Below are positions 1-9,900 of a stretch of DNA of 64,000 bases, one piece after another (position 1 is the stretch's first letter; each line of letters starts with the position of its first letter). Source of the DNA: Pseudomonas baltica. Its GTDB lineage: Bacteria; Pseudomonadota; Gammaproteobacteria; Pseudomonadales; Pseudomonadaceae. The notes beneath the pieces were generated by a model, which was given only the letters and a program-made list of their open reading frames with translations, made no database searches and had not been told where the DNA came from. The stretch lies in the NCBI RefSeq assembly GCF_031880315.1, contig NZ_CP134771.1:3096001-3160000 (forward strand), given 5' to 3'. The position numbers were made by a program, and so were the translations under genes.

Positions 1-570
1 GAAGTCCAGAGTCAGCTCGTTCGACGCTGGGCCCAGGTCCATCATCTTGCCGAAGTCCTGACGGTTGATGGTGGTGGTGCCGTTGAAGCCAGCACGGTAG
101 CCGCCCCACGGATCCTTGCCTTCACCGTTGAAAGTCGCCTTGATCACCACTGGCTTGGTGGTGCCATGCAGGGTCAGGTCGCCAGTCACGTCAGCGGTCA
201 GATGGCCAGCGGCGTCTTTACCGGTTGGCTTGACGCTAGTGGACTTGAAGGTAGCGGTCGGATACTTGGCCACGTCCAGGAAAGCGTCGCTGCTGATGTG
301 CTTGTCGCGTTCAGCCTGGTTGGTGAACACGCTGGCAGTTTGCAGGGTCACGTCGATCTTGGTTTCTTCAGGCTTGGCGGCATCCCAGCTGAAAGTACCT
401 TTCCAGTCTTTGAAAGTACCTTTGATGAAGCTGTAGCCCAAGTGGCTGATGGTGAAGTCGACGAAAGCGTGCTGGCCTTCCTTGTCGATCGTGTAATCGG
501 CAGCCATGGCCTGACCTGCGGTCAGCAGTGCGGTACCGATAGCCAGAGCAGCGAGAGTCTTTTTCAACAT
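1..570 (-). CDS. YceI family periplasmic lipid-binding protein (3' end cut by window edge)
   Basis: The frame is open from an ATG at 570 to the left edge, giving 190 codons. YceI proteins are usually about 190 residues, so only the last few codons and the stop should be missing. The N-terminus is a clear Sec signal peptide ([19 protein letters not shown], cleaved after AMA). The mature part has the YceI lipocalin-like pattern: an early [17 protein letters not shown] segment, then [11 protein letters not shown] and a late INRQDFG. The family binds isoprenoid-type lipids in the periplasm. An AGGA ribosome site lies about 10 bases before the ATG. The gene follows the cytochrome b561 gene by 33 bases, the same pairing as yceJ-yceI in E. 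coli, so they are probably cotranscribed. Confidence 0.93.
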   Translation of the reverse strand, partial: MLKKTLAALAIGTALLTAGQAMAADYTIDKEGQHAFVDFTISHLGYSFIKGTFKDWKGTFSWDAAKPEETKIDVTLQTASVFTNQAERDKHISSDAFLDVAKYPTATFKSTSVKPTGKDAAGHLTADVTGDLTLHGTTKPVVIKATFNGEGKDPWGGYRAGFNGTTTINRQDFGKMMDLGPASNELTLDF

Positions 571-603
571 TGCGGTCTATTCCTTGGAAAGTTAAGTGTG
601 GCT

Positions 604-1164
604 TCAGGCTTTACGACCCAGCATGCGGATCAGGGTCGCATCACGGTCGATAAAATGGTGTTTCAGGGCTGCCAGGCCGTGCAGTACGGCGAAGATCACC
701 ACGGTCCAGGCAATATACAGATGGATTTCCCCGGCAGTGTCCGCCTGATTAGGCAGGTTGGATACCAGCGCGGGTACGTCGAACAGGCCAAACACCGAGA
801 TACCGACACCTTCAGCGGTGGAAATCAGGTAACCGGCAATCATCAGCGCGAACAGCGCCACGTAGAGGAACATGTGCCCCAGATGGGCGGCGATGCGGGT
901 CAGGCGCCCTTGGTTAGGCGTCGGAGGCGGCGGTGGACTGATCCAGCGCCAGACTACCCGCAGGACCATGAAAGCAAACAGCACAAGGCCGATGCTCTTG
1001 TGCAAGTCCGGGCCTTCCTTGCGCCAAGGATCGTAGTAACCCAGGCCAACCATCCACAGGCCGAGGGCGAACATGCCGAACACGGTGATAGCGACGCCCC
1101 AGTGCAGAAACACACTGAGCGCACCATATCGAGAGGTGGAGTTACGTATCTGCATCGCTGCCAT
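604..1164 (-). CDS. Cytochrome b561 (YceJ-like)
   Basis: The product is 186 residues, or 183 if the ATG nine bases further in is used. It is a four-helix membrane protein of the bacterial di-haem cytochrome b561 family. Histidines expected to bind haem are visible in FLHWGVAITVFG (helix 1), DLHKSIGLVLFA (helix 2), AAHLGHMFLY (helix 3) and AVLHGLAALKHHF (helix 4). Members of this family move electrons in the inner membrane, often from quinol. It is the first gene of a two-gene unit with the YceI protein. The physiological partner and acceptor cannot be told from sequence. Confidence 0.92.
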   Translation of the reverse strand: MAAMQIRNSTSRYGALSVFLHWGVAITVFGMFALGLWMVGLGYYDPWRKEGPDLHKSIGLVLFAFMVLRVVWRWISPPPPPTPNQGRLTRIAAHLGHMFLYVALFALMIAGYLISTAEGVGISVFGLFDVPALVSNLPNQADTAGEIHLYIAWTVVIFAVLHGLAALKHHFIDRDATLIRMLGRKA

Positions 1165-1233
1165 CCTGTAAGAACTGCGCTCAAGATTATCGTTTTATCT
1201 ATCGAATGAAAGCGGAAAAAATCGCTTTAAACG

Positions 1234-1248
1234 ATCGATATATTCGAT
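1234..1248. promoter_or_regulatory. 15-bp perfect palindrome upstream of the cytochrome b561/yceI unit
   Basis: ATCGA-TATAT-TCGAT is a perfect inverted repeat 70 to 84 bases before the cytochrome b561 start. It lies in an AT-rich stretch that also contains TATCGAATG-type half sites. The size and place fit a regulator operator, but no cognate regulator is recognisable. This is inference from symmetry and position only. Confidence 0.3.
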
Positions 1249-1363
1249 ACTTAAAGTGTGATACAGGCTCATTAAGACAATATTAAGCGGGTCGAATGAC
1301 AGAATAGTCACAAATCGAAAAAGCACTACAGCTACCGCTTTTGATTGTGCAGACGCAGACTCG

Positions 1364-1393
1364 GCCCGCGAAGCTTTTAAAAGCTTTGCGGGC
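1364..1393. repeat. REP-type palindrome
   Basis: Two 15-base arms (GCCCGCGAAGCTTTT / AAAAGCTTTGCGGGC) with one mismatch and no loop lie 28 bases beyond the amine oxidase stop. This is a REP core. It may also act as a 3' hairpin for the amine oxidase transcript. Confidence 0.75.
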
Positions 1394-1421
1394 AGAGCCT
1401 GCTCTCACCGGGTTTAGCGGA

Positions 1422-3149
1422 TCATTGCGCAGCAGGGGTGTCAGTCTTGACAGCAGGCTTCTTGGCGACCGGCTTTTTCTCGACTGCTTTTTTAGGCGCA
1501 GGCTTCTTCGGCGCCGGATGAGTCGCTTTCTTCACCGGTGCCTTGGCGGGAGGCTCGACCTTGGCAGGCACTGGAGCAATCACAGGTGCGACCACAGTAG
1601 GCACCACAGCCGGCGCGGGCGCGACGGGTGCAAGAGCGGGGGCAACCGGAGCCGGGACAGGCGCAGGCGTAGCAGGCTTGCCACCAAACAGATTGGAGAA
1701 GAATCCGCCTTCAGCCGGCTTGGCGACAGGTGCCACCACAGGCTCGGGTTTTTTCACCACAGGCTCGAAGGATTTACCCGCCAGCAGATCCTGCGCCTGG
1801 CTGGCCGCACGCTCACCGCTGCGCAAGGCCCCTTCCAGCGTGCCCGGATACAACGCATCGGTATGCTCGCCAGCAAAGATCACCCGCTGCAGCGGACGCT
1901 CCCACAGGCGCCAGAATTTGCTGATCTGCCCCGGGCCGAACGCCAGGTAGGCGCCACCTGTGGACGGATCGGTGCTGTAGCGGCGGATTTCATAGCCGGT
2001 GAAGGCCCCACGCGCCTGAGGGTAATAACCGTGCAGACGAATCAGCACCTGATCGACCATCTGCTTGTCGCCGAAGGTCTGCAACAGGCGTGCATTGTCG
2101 CCCGACACGTTGATGATGACGTTGGCACCCCCCTTGAGCGCGGGCTCGATCCACATCATGCCCAGGCCCGCGTTGCTGTAGATCTCGCCGGACAACCGCG
2201 CCTTGCTCTCCCACACCGGGGTCTTGAACTTGAGCATGATCTGGTCGCGCCAGCCGTAATTGGTGCCCTTGATGGCCGCCAGATGCTGAGCATCCAGCGC
2301 CGGGCTCAGCTGGATGTGATTGAGGGCGCGCAGTGGCACGGCCAACACCACGTAATCGGCCTGGTAGCCGACGCTGCCGACCTTGACGGTGACGCCATCC
2401 TTGTCCTGATTGATCGCCGACACTTCAGCGCCGGTCTTGAGCACCTTGATCTGCTTGAGCAGAGCCTGGGCCAGCACCACGCTGCCGCCGGGCAGGCGCG
2501 CGGCGCGCATGTCACGATCGTCGACGTCCTGATAGACGCGGGTCTGCTGGGCAAAATAGAGCAACGACAGGCGCGAAGGCTCGTCATAACGGGTACGAAT
2601 CTGCTGATTGACCAGTTGCCGCGCAGTGGGCGGCAGGTTGAGCCGGTCGAGCCAGTTGGACACGTTGATCTGGTCGAGGGCGAACAACGTCGGGTTGGCG
2701 GCCGGGTTAAGCGGGTCGGCGATGGAGCGTGCCAGATCGTCACGGGTCTTCTCGTAACGTTGCAAGGCTTGCGCGACATCGGGCTGCTTGGTCGCCAGGT
2801 CGGCGGCGGTGAAATACTCGCCATCGATCAGGTAGCTGGGCGTGCGCACATACTCCGGTGCTGGCACGGTGGCCAGCTTGAAGGTCTGCAAGTATTTGTT
2901 CAGCACCGGCTGGGCCTTGCCGTCACCGATCCACTCGCTGGAGGCAAGGCCGGAACGCCCGCCTACGCTCGGGCGCGATTCAAGCACGGTTACCTGCCAG
3001 CCTTTGCTCTGCAGTTCATAGGCGGCCGTCAGGCCCGCCATCCCCGCGCCGACGACGATCGCCGTGGGTTGTTTCTCCTGCCCGAACGCTTGCGCGCAGA
3101 ACAGTCCAATCATTACCAGCGCACAGGCGCGCAGCCAACCAGCAGACAT
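1422..3149 (-). CDS. Secreted flavin-dependent amine oxidase with a Pro/Ala/Lys-rich C-terminal tail
   Basis: The product is 575 residues. Residues 1-23 form a signal peptide (ALVMIGLFCAQAFG). The FAD dinucleotide-binding motif IVVGAGMAGLTAAYEL starts near residue 31 and is followed by an ESRPSVGGRSG segment. The C-terminal flavin motif IFAGEHTDALYPGTLEGA lies near residue 425. This is the monoamine-oxidase family fold (FAD-linked oxidation of amines), and the substrate is unknown. Residues from about 465 to 575 are an unusual low-complexity tail of Pro, Ala, Val and later Lys repeats (PAPKKPAPKKAVEKKPVAKK), absent from the catalytic domain. Such a tail could bind polyanions or the envelope; this is inference. 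It is divergent from bioA. Confidence 0.88.
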   Translation of the reverse strand: MSAGWLRACALVMIGLFCAQAFGQEKQPTAIVVGAGMAGLTAAYELQSKGWQVTVLESRPSVGGRSGLASSEWIGDGKAQPVLNKYLQTFKLATVPAPEYVRTPSYLIDGEYFTAADLATKQPDVAQALQRYEKTRDDLARSIADPLNPAANPTLFALDQINVSNWLDRLNLPPTARQLVNQQIRTRYDEPSRLSLLYFAQQTRVYQDVDDRDMRAARLPGGSVVLAQALLKQIKVLKTGAEVSAINQDKDGVTVKVGSVGYQADYVVLAVPLRALNHIQLSPALDAQHLAAIKGTNYGWRDQIMLKFKTPVWESKARLSGEIYSNAGLGMMWIEPALKGGANVIINVSGDNARLLQTFGDKQMVDQVLIRLHGYYPQARGAFTGYEIRRYSTDPSTGGAYLAFGPGQISKFWRLWERPLQRVIFAGEHTDALYPGTLEGALRSGERAASQAQDLLAGKSFEPVVKKPEPVVAPVAKPAEGGFFSNLFGGKPATPAPVPAPVAPALAPVAPAPAVVPTVVAPVIAPVPAKVEPPAKAPVKKATHPAPKKPAPKKAVEKKPVAKKPAVKTDTPAAQ

Positions 3150-3383
3150 TCAGCGAACTCCGGAAACAGGGCAGTAGAAGGGGCAACAAACGCCAATGAT
3201 GGCCAAGTGCAGCGAAGGATACGCGAGCGCCGATAGCCCCGCCAGCGCCGCCTTTTGCCGTCATCTCTCGTCGCCCGAATGCAAATCAATGGCCGCCACG
3301 GGTTGTCCCGCAGGCGGGCATTGCATAGGCTTGCGCGATTGTTTGCCGAGCGCGCCAATGCGGTCGCTGCCAGGAGAGAAAAA

Positions 3384-4790
3384 ATGGGCCTCAATGACCA
3401 GTGGATGCAACGTGACCTCAAGGTCCTTTGGCACCCCTGCACCCAGATGAAAGACCACGAACAGCTGCCCCTCATCCCTATCAAGCGCGGCGAGGGCGTG
3501 TGGCTCGAAGACTTCGAAGGCAAGCGCTACCTCGACGCCGTCAGCTCCTGGTGGGTCAACGTGTTCGGGCATGCCAACCCGCGCATCAATCAGCGCATCA
3601 AGGATCAGGTCGACCAGCTGGAGCACGTGATCCTCGCGGGCTTCAGCCACCAACCGGTGATCGAGCTGTCGGAGCGCCTGGTGGCAATGACACCAGAGGG
3701 CCTGACGCGGTGCTTTTACGCCGATAACGGCTCATCGTGCATCGAAGTCGCGCTCAAAATGAGCTTTCATTACTGGATCAACCGCGGCCAGCCGAACAAG
3801 AAGCGCTTCGTTACCCTCACCAACAGCTATCACGGTGAAACCATCGCCGCCATGGCCGTGGGCGATGTGCCGCTGTTCACCGAAACCTACAAGGCGCTGC
3901 TGCTCGACACCCTCAAAGTACCCAGCCCGGATTGCTACCACCGCCCTGAAGGCATGAGCTGGGAGGAGCATTCGCGAAACATGTTCGCGGCCATGGAGCA
4001 GACGCTGGCCGAGCATCACGACACGGTCGCGGCGGTGATCGTCGAGCCGTTGATTCAGGGCGCGGGCGGCATGCGCATGTACCACCCGGTGTATCTCAAA
4101 CTGCTGCGCGAGGCCTGTGACCGCTATGGCGTGCACCTGATCCATGACGAAATCGCCGTCGGCTTCGGCCGCACCGGCACTATGTTCGCCTGTGAGCAGG
4201 CCGGCATCCGCCCGGACTTCCTGTGCCTGTCCAAGGCCCTCACCGGCGGCTACCTGCCGCTCGCGGCCTGCGTGACTACCGAGGAAGTCTATAGCGCCTT
4301 CTACGACGACTACCCGACCCTGCGCGCGTTCCTGCATTCCCACAGCTACACCGGCAACCCACTGGCCTGTGCTGCGGCGCTGGCCACCTTGGATATCTTC
4401 GAAGAAGACAACGTGATCGCCAACAACCGCGCATTGGCGCAGCGCATGGCCACCGCCACCGCGCATCTGGTCGATCACCCGCACGTTGCCGAAGTGCGCC
4501 AGACCGGCATGGTGCTGGCGATCGAAATGGTCCAGGACAAAGCCAGCAAGACCCCTTACGCCTGGCAGGAACGCCGCGGCCTCAAGGTATTCCAGCATGC
4601 CTTGAGCCGCGGTGCGCTGCTGCGTCCGCTCGGCAGCGTGGTGTACTTCCTGCCGCCGTATATCGTTACGCCGGAGCAGATCGACTTCCTCGCCGAAGTG
4701 GCCAGCGAAGGCATCGATATCGCCACCCGCAGCGATGTGAGCGTGGCGGTGCCGGCGAACTTTCATCCGGATTTTCGCGATCCGGGGTAG
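3384..4790 (+). CDS. bioA: Adenosylmethionine-8-amino-7-oxononanoate aminotransferase
   Basis: The product is 468 residues, a class III PLP aminotransferase. It converts 7-keto-8-aminopelargonate to 7,8-diaminopelargonate with S-adenosylmethionine as amino donor, the third step of biotin synthesis. Visible signatures are the BioA N-terminus WHPCTQMKDHE, the substrate-site motif VSSWWVNVFGH, the PLP-contacting aspartate in HDEIAVGFGRTG (about residue 254) and the Schiff-base lysine in SKALTGGYLPLA (about residue 282). An in-frame start 129 bases upstream exists, but the ATG at 3384 has an AGGAG site seven bases before it and gives the family's usual N-terminus. The other bio genes are not nearby. 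Confidence 0.97.
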   Translation: MGLNDQWMQRDLKVLWHPCTQMKDHEQLPLIPIKRGEGVWLEDFEGKRYLDAVSSWWVNVFGHANPRINQRIKDQVDQLEHVILAGFSHQPVIELSERLVAMTPEGLTRCFYADNGSSCIEVALKMSFHYWINRGQPNKKRFVTLTNSYHGETIAAMAVGDVPLFTETYKALLLDTLKVPSPDCYHRPEGMSWEEHSRNMFAAMEQTLAEHHDTVAAVIVEPLIQGAGGMRMYHPVYLKLLREACDRYGVHLIHDEIAVGFGRTGTMFACEQAGIRPDFLCLSKALTGGYLPLAACVTTEEVYSAFYDDYPTLRAFLHSHSYTGNPLACAAALATLDIFEEDNVIANNRALAQRMATATAHLVDHPHVAEVRQTGMVLAIEMVQDKASKTPYAWQERRGLKVFQHALSRGALLRPLGSVVYFLPPYIVTPEQIDFLAEVASEGIDIATRSDVSVAVPANFHPDFRDPG

Positions 4791-4822
4791 TCGCACGCCG
4801 CAGCTTTTGCATTGATGCTGAT

Positions 4823-4929
4823 GGCCTCTTCGCAGGCAAGCCTTGCTCCCACAGGTGTACGGCTGTCGGACAAAAAGCTGCTCTTACAGGTGTACGGCTG
4901 TAGGAGCAAAGCTTGCTCGCGAAGAGGCC
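4823..4929. repeat. BIME: inverted REP pair with an internal 16-base direct repeat
   Basis: GGCCTCTTCGCAGGCAAGC (4823-4841) is repeated in inverse at 4909-4929. Between them the 16-mer ACAGGTGTACGGCTGT occurs twice in direct orientation, at 4851-4866 and 4886-4901. This is a typical Pseudomonas mosaic element between bioA and rsmE. Confidence 0.8.
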
Positions 4930-4965
4930 CGAAGAAACACCACAATATTCAAAGAGACACCGCAA

Positions 4966-5694
4966 ATGCGACTTTCCCGCTTCTTCATCGACGCCCCCCT
5001 GAGCCTCGGCGAACACGAACTGCCCGAGGCCCAGGCCCATTACATCAGCCGCGTACTGCGCATGGCCGAGGGCGATGCTGTGCAACTGTTCGACGGCTCC
5101 GGCCAGGAGTTTCTTGGCGCGCTGCTGGAAGTCGGCAAGAAGCGCGTCAGCGTGCGCCTGGACCAGGCGATCGCCGGCCAGCCCGCGTCGTCGTTGCCTA
5201 TTCATCTGGGCCAGGGCCTGTCCCGGGGCGAGCGCATGGACTGGGCCATACAGAAGGCCACCGAACTGGGCGTCGACGAGATCACGCCGATTGTCAGCGA
5301 ACGCTGCGAGGTGCGCCTCAAGGACGAGCGCGCCGACAAACGCCTGCAGCACTGGCGCCAGATCGCAGTCAGCGCCTGCGAGCAATGCGGCCGCTCGACC
5401 GTGCCGGTGATTCATCCACCACAATTGCTGGCGGACTGGCTGGCCGGCACCGAAGCAGCGCTCAAGCTGGTACTGCATCCAGTGGCCGAACCGCTCACCA
5501 ATCATCCAGCGCCGGCGACCCTGGCGTTTCTGATCGGGCCGGAAGGCGGCTTGTCGGATGCCGAAGTCGAGCAGGCCCAAGTCAACGGCTTCCACTCCGC
5601 ACGCCTGGGCCCGCGGGTGCTGCGTACCGAGACCGCGCCTGTGGTGGCGCTAGCGGTGGCCCAGCAGCTGTGGGGTGATTTCCAGGCCTCCTAA
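4966..5694 (+). CDS. rsmE: 16S rRNA (uracil1498-N3)-methyltransferase
   Basis: The product is 242 residues, the normal length for RsmE, a SPOUT-class enzyme that methylates U1498 of 16S rRNA. The N-terminal PUA-like part begins MRLSRFFIDAPL and contains HYISRVLRMAEGD. The SPOUT knot holds the SAM-binding stretch FLIGPEGGLSDAEVE and RLGPRVLRTETAPVVALA. The ATG at 4966 gives the family's N-terminus; a longer in-frame start runs back into the BIME and was not chosen. The stop codon overlaps that of the convergent membrane gene by three bases. Confidence 0.96.
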   Translation: MRLSRFFIDAPLSLGEHELPEAQAHYISRVLRMAEGDAVQLFDGSGQEFLGALLEVGKKRVSVRLDQAIAGQPASSLPIHLGQGLSRGERMDWAIQKATELGVDEITPIVSERCEVRLKDERADKRLQHWRQIAVSACEQCGRSTVPVIHPPQLLADWLAGTEAALKLVLHPVAEPLTNHPAPATLAFLIGPEGGLSDAEVEQAQVNGFHSARLGPRVLRTETAPVVALAVAQQLWGDFQAS

Positions 5695-6308
5695 ATCACA
5701 TAGAAAAACACCGCAATGAAGTGCATCACGCTCCCAGCAATCACAAACAGATGCCAGATGCCGTGAGCGTGGCGCATACGGTGATCCAGGGCAAAAAAGA
5801 TAATGCCCAGGGTATAGAACACCCCTCCCCCCGCCAGCCAGGCGAAGCCCGCCACCCCCAGCGTCGCCAGCAACGGCTTGACCGCCACCAGCACGATCCA
5901 GCCCATTACCGCATAGATGACGATGGACAGGATCCGCGCCTCGCTACGGGGCTTGATCTCCTGCAGCATGCCGATCACCGCCAGCCCCCAGACCACCCCG
6001 AACAAGCTCCAGCCCCAGGGCCCGTGCAAGCTCACCAGACAGAAGGGTGTGTAGCTGCCGGCGATCAACAGATAGATGGACAGGTGATCGAGCTTTTGCA
6101 TCACCACCTTCGTCCGCCCGCGGACGCTGTGATACACGGTGGAGACGCTATAGAGCACCATCAGAGTGACGCCGTAGATGGCCACGCTGACGATCTTCCA
6201 GGGATTGCCTTGCAGGCTGGCCAGCACCAATAACCAGATGGCGCCGACGCTTGCTGCCACTGCGCCGACCAGATGAGTCCAGGCGTTGAGCTTTTCGCCG
6301 TGATACAT
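5691..6308 (-). CDS. Hemolysin III / TrhA family (PAQR-fold) membrane protein
   Basis: The product is 205 residues with about seven hydrophobic helices. Family marks are EKLNAWTHLVGA near the N-terminus, DHLSIYLLIAGSYTPF in the middle and HGIWHLFVIAGSVMHF near the C-terminus. The histidines are the predicted zinc ligands of the PAQR fold. Members are linked to membrane lipid and fluidity homeostasis; 'hemolysin' is a historic name. I chose the ATG at 6308, which has GGAGA 12 bases before it and matches the usual start. An in-frame start 36 bases upstream is possible. The gene is convergent with rsmE, and the two stop codons overlap. Confidence 0.9.
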   Translation of the reverse strand: MYHGEKLNAWTHLVGAVAASVGAIWLLVLASLQGNPWKIVSVAIYGVTLMVLYSVSTVYHSVRGRTKVVMQKLDHLSIYLLIAGSYTPFCLVSLHGPWGWSLFGVVWGLAVIGMLQEIKPRSEARILSIVIYAVMGWIVLVAVKPLLATLGVAGFAWLAGGGVFYTLGIIFFALDHRMRHAHGIWHLFVIAGSVMHFIAVFFYVI

Positions 6309-6400
6309 GCAGTTGAATCTCCATGGCCAGAATTCAGGGCCCATGCTACACAGGCGATGTGAAAAAAATCTGATGGTTTGGGCGTTGGGGTGGCCTCACT

Positions 6401-6479
6401 GGCCGCTTTGCGGGCACCTCTAGCGCCCATATGCGTACGACTCACCATTGTGGGGCCAAGGCGTGCCCGCGAAGACGCC
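6401..6479. repeat. BIME (inverted REP pair)
   Basis: GGCCGCTTTGCGGGCACC (from 6401) pairs imperfectly with the inverse copy GGCGTGCCCGCGAAGACGCC (6460-6479). It fills most of the gap between the TrhA-family gene and chpC and could end the long chemotaxis transcript. Confidence 0.65.
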
Positions 6480-6498
6480 ATCACCTGCACCGCAACGT

Positions 6499-6951
6499 TC
6501 AATAATTCAACAACAACCGCTCCAGCCCATCCAGATCAGGAATCTTCGCCACCCGATCACTGATCTGCACCGCCGCCAACTCCAGCTCAGCCAAAGGCAC
6601 ATCGACATAACTCAACTGGCTGTCGACCTTGCATGACCGCGGCACAGCCTGGATCAGGATCGCCATGAACTGCAGCGGCCCATCGCTCAGGCAGTTAAGC
6701 ACCACGATCCGCGCATCCTCGCCGACCACTACCGGCGCACCGCAGGCGGCCTCGAAGCTCACCAGCGGAATCTGCAGCTCGCGCCACACGATCATCCCCA
6801 AGTGCCACACCGGGGCGCCCCGCACCGGTTGACGCAGTTGGTAGTCGATCAGCTCGGCCACCGCCACGTTGGGCAGCACCAGGCTGCGGTCGGCCAGCGG
6901 CAACATCAGCGTGGTCAGGGTGGTGCGCGGCGCGCTGGTGAAATCAGGCAT
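6499..6951 (-). CDS. chpC: CheW-like pilus chemotaxis adaptor ChpC
   Basis: The product is 150 residues with one CheW domain, including LVLPNVAVAELIDYQ and the HLGMIVWRELQIPLVSFE segment. CheW proteins link receptors to the kinase. The ATG at 6951 overlaps the chpA stop by eight bases and has GGAG at good spacing; a GTG nine bases upstream is less likely. In P. aeruginosa chpC lies after chpB. Here it follows chpA directly, so the methylesterase gene is missing. It is the last gene of the pil-chp operon in this genome. Confidence 0.85.
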   Translation of the reverse strand: MPDFTSAPRTTLTTLMLPLADRSLVLPNVAVAELIDYQLRQPVRGAPVWHLGMIVWRELQIPLVSFEAACGAPVVVGEDARIVVLNCLSDGPLQFMAILIQAVPRSCKVDSQLSYVDVPLAELELAAVQISDRVAKIPDLDGLERLLLNY

Positions 6952-9900
6952 GCTGGCCACTCCACTGGGCGATGCTGTCGAGCAATTGCGTCTCCTGATA
7001 GGGCTTGCCGAGGTAGTCGTTGACGCCGATCGCCAGGGCGCGGTCGCGGTGCTTGGCGCCGGTACGCGAGGTAATCATGATGATCGGCAGATCGCGCAGA
7101 CGCGGGTCGCGACGGATCTGGGTGGCCACTTCGAAGCCGTCCATACGCGGCATTTCGATATCCAGCAGCAACACATCCGGGCGCTGCTCACGCAGCAGCG
7201 CCAGCGCCTCGACCCCGTCACGGGCCGTGAGCACCTGCATGCCGTGGCGTTCGAGCAAGCGGCTGGTGACCTTGCGCACCGTCACCGAGTCGTCCACCAC
7301 CATCACCAGCAGCGGCCTTGGCTGCGCCTGCTCGACGGGCCCATAAACGCGTTCTTCGCTATGCAATGCACCATGAATCTGCCGGGCCTGATGGGCGCGA
7401 ATCTGCGCCAGCAGGTCAAGGATCAACACCACCCGCCCGTCGCCCTGGATGGTCGCACCAGACAGCCCCTGCACCGCCGCCATCTGCACCCCGAGGCTCT
7501 TGACCACGATCTCCCGCGAGCCCGCCAGCGCATCGACCTGCACCGCCACCTGATGGTCGTGAGAGCGGATCAGCAACAGCGGCACCGGTAATGTCTGGCC
7601 CAACAGCGGCGGGCGCTCATTGCAATGCAGCAGATCGCCCAGATAGCGCAGTTCGAAATCCTGGCCGCCGTAGACGTAGTGCGGATCGGCCGCGTTATAG
7701 CGCGCCGCCAGTTCGGCCGGTGGCACCCGCACGATGCCTTCGATGGTATTGAGCGGCACCGCATACAGCTCATCGGCGCATTGCACCATCAAGGCGCGGT
7801 TGACCGACACACTGAAAGGCAGACGAATCCGGAAGGTCGCGCCGCTGCCCGTACTGGAGTGAATGGTCATCGAGCCGCCAAGCTGCTTGACCTCTTCATG
7901 GACCACGTCCATGCCCAGCCCACGCCCGGAAATCTGCGTGACCTTGGCCGCCGTGGAAAAGCCCGGCTGCAGGATGAATTGCAGGATGTCGTGATCGCTG
8001 ACATCACTGGCCGGGTCCAGCAGGCCGCGCTTGATAGCCTTGTGGCGCACCGCCGCGAGGGGCACGCCGGCGCCGTCGTCGCTCATCTCCAGCACCACTT
8101 CGCTGCCTTCGTGCACCAGTTGCAGGCTGATCCGCCCTTGCGCCGGCTTGCCCGCCGCCAGGCGCACTGCGGTGGACTCCAGCCCATGGTCGACGGCATT
8201 GCGCAGCATATGCTCCAGCGGCGCGATCATCCGTTCGAGGACACTGCGGTCCATCTCGCCGTCGGGGTTGCCGATATCGAATTCCACCTGCTTGCCCAGT
8301 TCGTCCGCGACCTGCCGGACGATCCGCTGCAAGCGCGGCAGCAGGCGGCCGAAGGGCACCATGCGGGTGCGCATCAGGCCTTCCTGTAGGTCGGTGTTGA
8401 CCCGTGCCTGATGGCCGAGCAGCGTCTGCGCGTCGTGGGCGCGGGCGCTGAGGGTGTCCCTGAGTTCGGACAGGTCAGATGCCGCTTCGAACAACGAACG
8501 CGACAGCTGTTGCAACTGGGAATGGCGGTCCATCTCCAGTGGGTCGAAGTCTTCATAGCCCAGACGATCCGGCTCGCTGGCGCGGCGGCTGAGCACCCGC
8601 GCCTGGGCTTCGGTGTCGAGGCGGCGCAACTGCTCGCGCATGCGCTCCAGGGTGATGTCCATTTCCAGCAGCGCGCTTTGGCTGTCGTTGACCTGCTGTT
8701 CGACCCGGCTGCGAATGATCGAGGCTTCACCCGCCAGATTGCCCAGGGTGTCGAGCACCTCGGCAGGCACCTTGACCATATCGGCCTGGCCTCGCTCGGT
8801 GCCGCTGACGGCGCCCTCAGGCGCACCGGCCACGATGGGCGCAACAACCGCTGCGGGCACTGGCTCGGGCGGGCTGCTGAAGGTGCGAATGGCCTCGATC
8901 AGCGTGCTCGCCTGCGGTACAGGCTGGCCACTGCGCACCAGGTCGAGCATCTGCGCCAGGCGGTCCTGGCCTTTCTGCAACAGCTTGAACAGCGCACTGC
9001 CGGGCTGCAGAGTGCCGGCCGAAGCGCTTTCATAGAGGAATTCGAGCTCGTGGGTGAGGTCGCCGATGGCGGCGATCTCGACCATGCGCGCGCCGCCCTT
9101 GAGGGTGTGCAGATCGCGCAGGAGGTTTTCTACCTCCAGGCTGTTTTGCGGTTCGCCGCGCCAGCGCAGCAGGGCCTCGCCGGCACTTTCGAGGATGTCG
9201 CTGGCCTCTTCGAGGAAAATCTCCAGCAGTTCGTTGTCCGGGTCGGCGGTTTCCTGCGCGGCCGGGCGACTGGCACTCTGCAGGCTTTCGCTGATGGCAC
9301 TGGAGGCGCCCTGACGCCAGGCCGCAAGCGCCAGCACCAGCGCCTGGGGATCGCTCAGCGCTTCGCCTGCCTTGTATTGGCGCAACAACGCCGCAAGGGT
9401 CGCGTGGGCCTCGGACAGCAGCGCGCCCAGGCGCTCGTCGGCCTGCAAACGTTTGTCCTGCACGCCCAGGTACAACGGCAACAGGGCTTCGGCCAAGGCA
9501 CTGACCGGGGCGACTTCGGCCATTTGCGCGCCGCCGTCGAGGGTTTCCATATCGTGACGCAGGGCGGTCAGCGGCGTGAGGTTGTCGGGCTCGGCGAGCC
9601 AGCGTTGCAGGGCCTGGTCGGCGCTGCCGAGGATGTCCCGGGCTTCTTCGACGAACAGCTCGGCGACCTCGTCCAGCGCGGTCGAACCCTGTAACGAAGG
9701 GGCTTGCCCCCGATTGGGCACGTCAGCCCCTGACGACGGGCTGGCACGATTTTCCCGAACAAGCCCCCTCGCTACAGATGCGGTGGGGGCAGCGAGATCC
9801 TTGGCGTCGGCGAGGTCGGTGGCGGTGGCGCTATCGAGGGCGCTGATCGCACTGGCCAGCTCGGTAATCCGCCCAGTGCCATGCTCCACCAGCCCGGTAG

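Noticed and set aside
1341..3236. A 631-codon open frame antisense to the amine oxidase, and similar long antisense frames opposite chpA, pilJ and ftsY
   Set aside because: They are by-products of high GC content in the real genes. Their translations are rich in Arg, Gly, His and Gln with no domains, and they have no ribosome sites.
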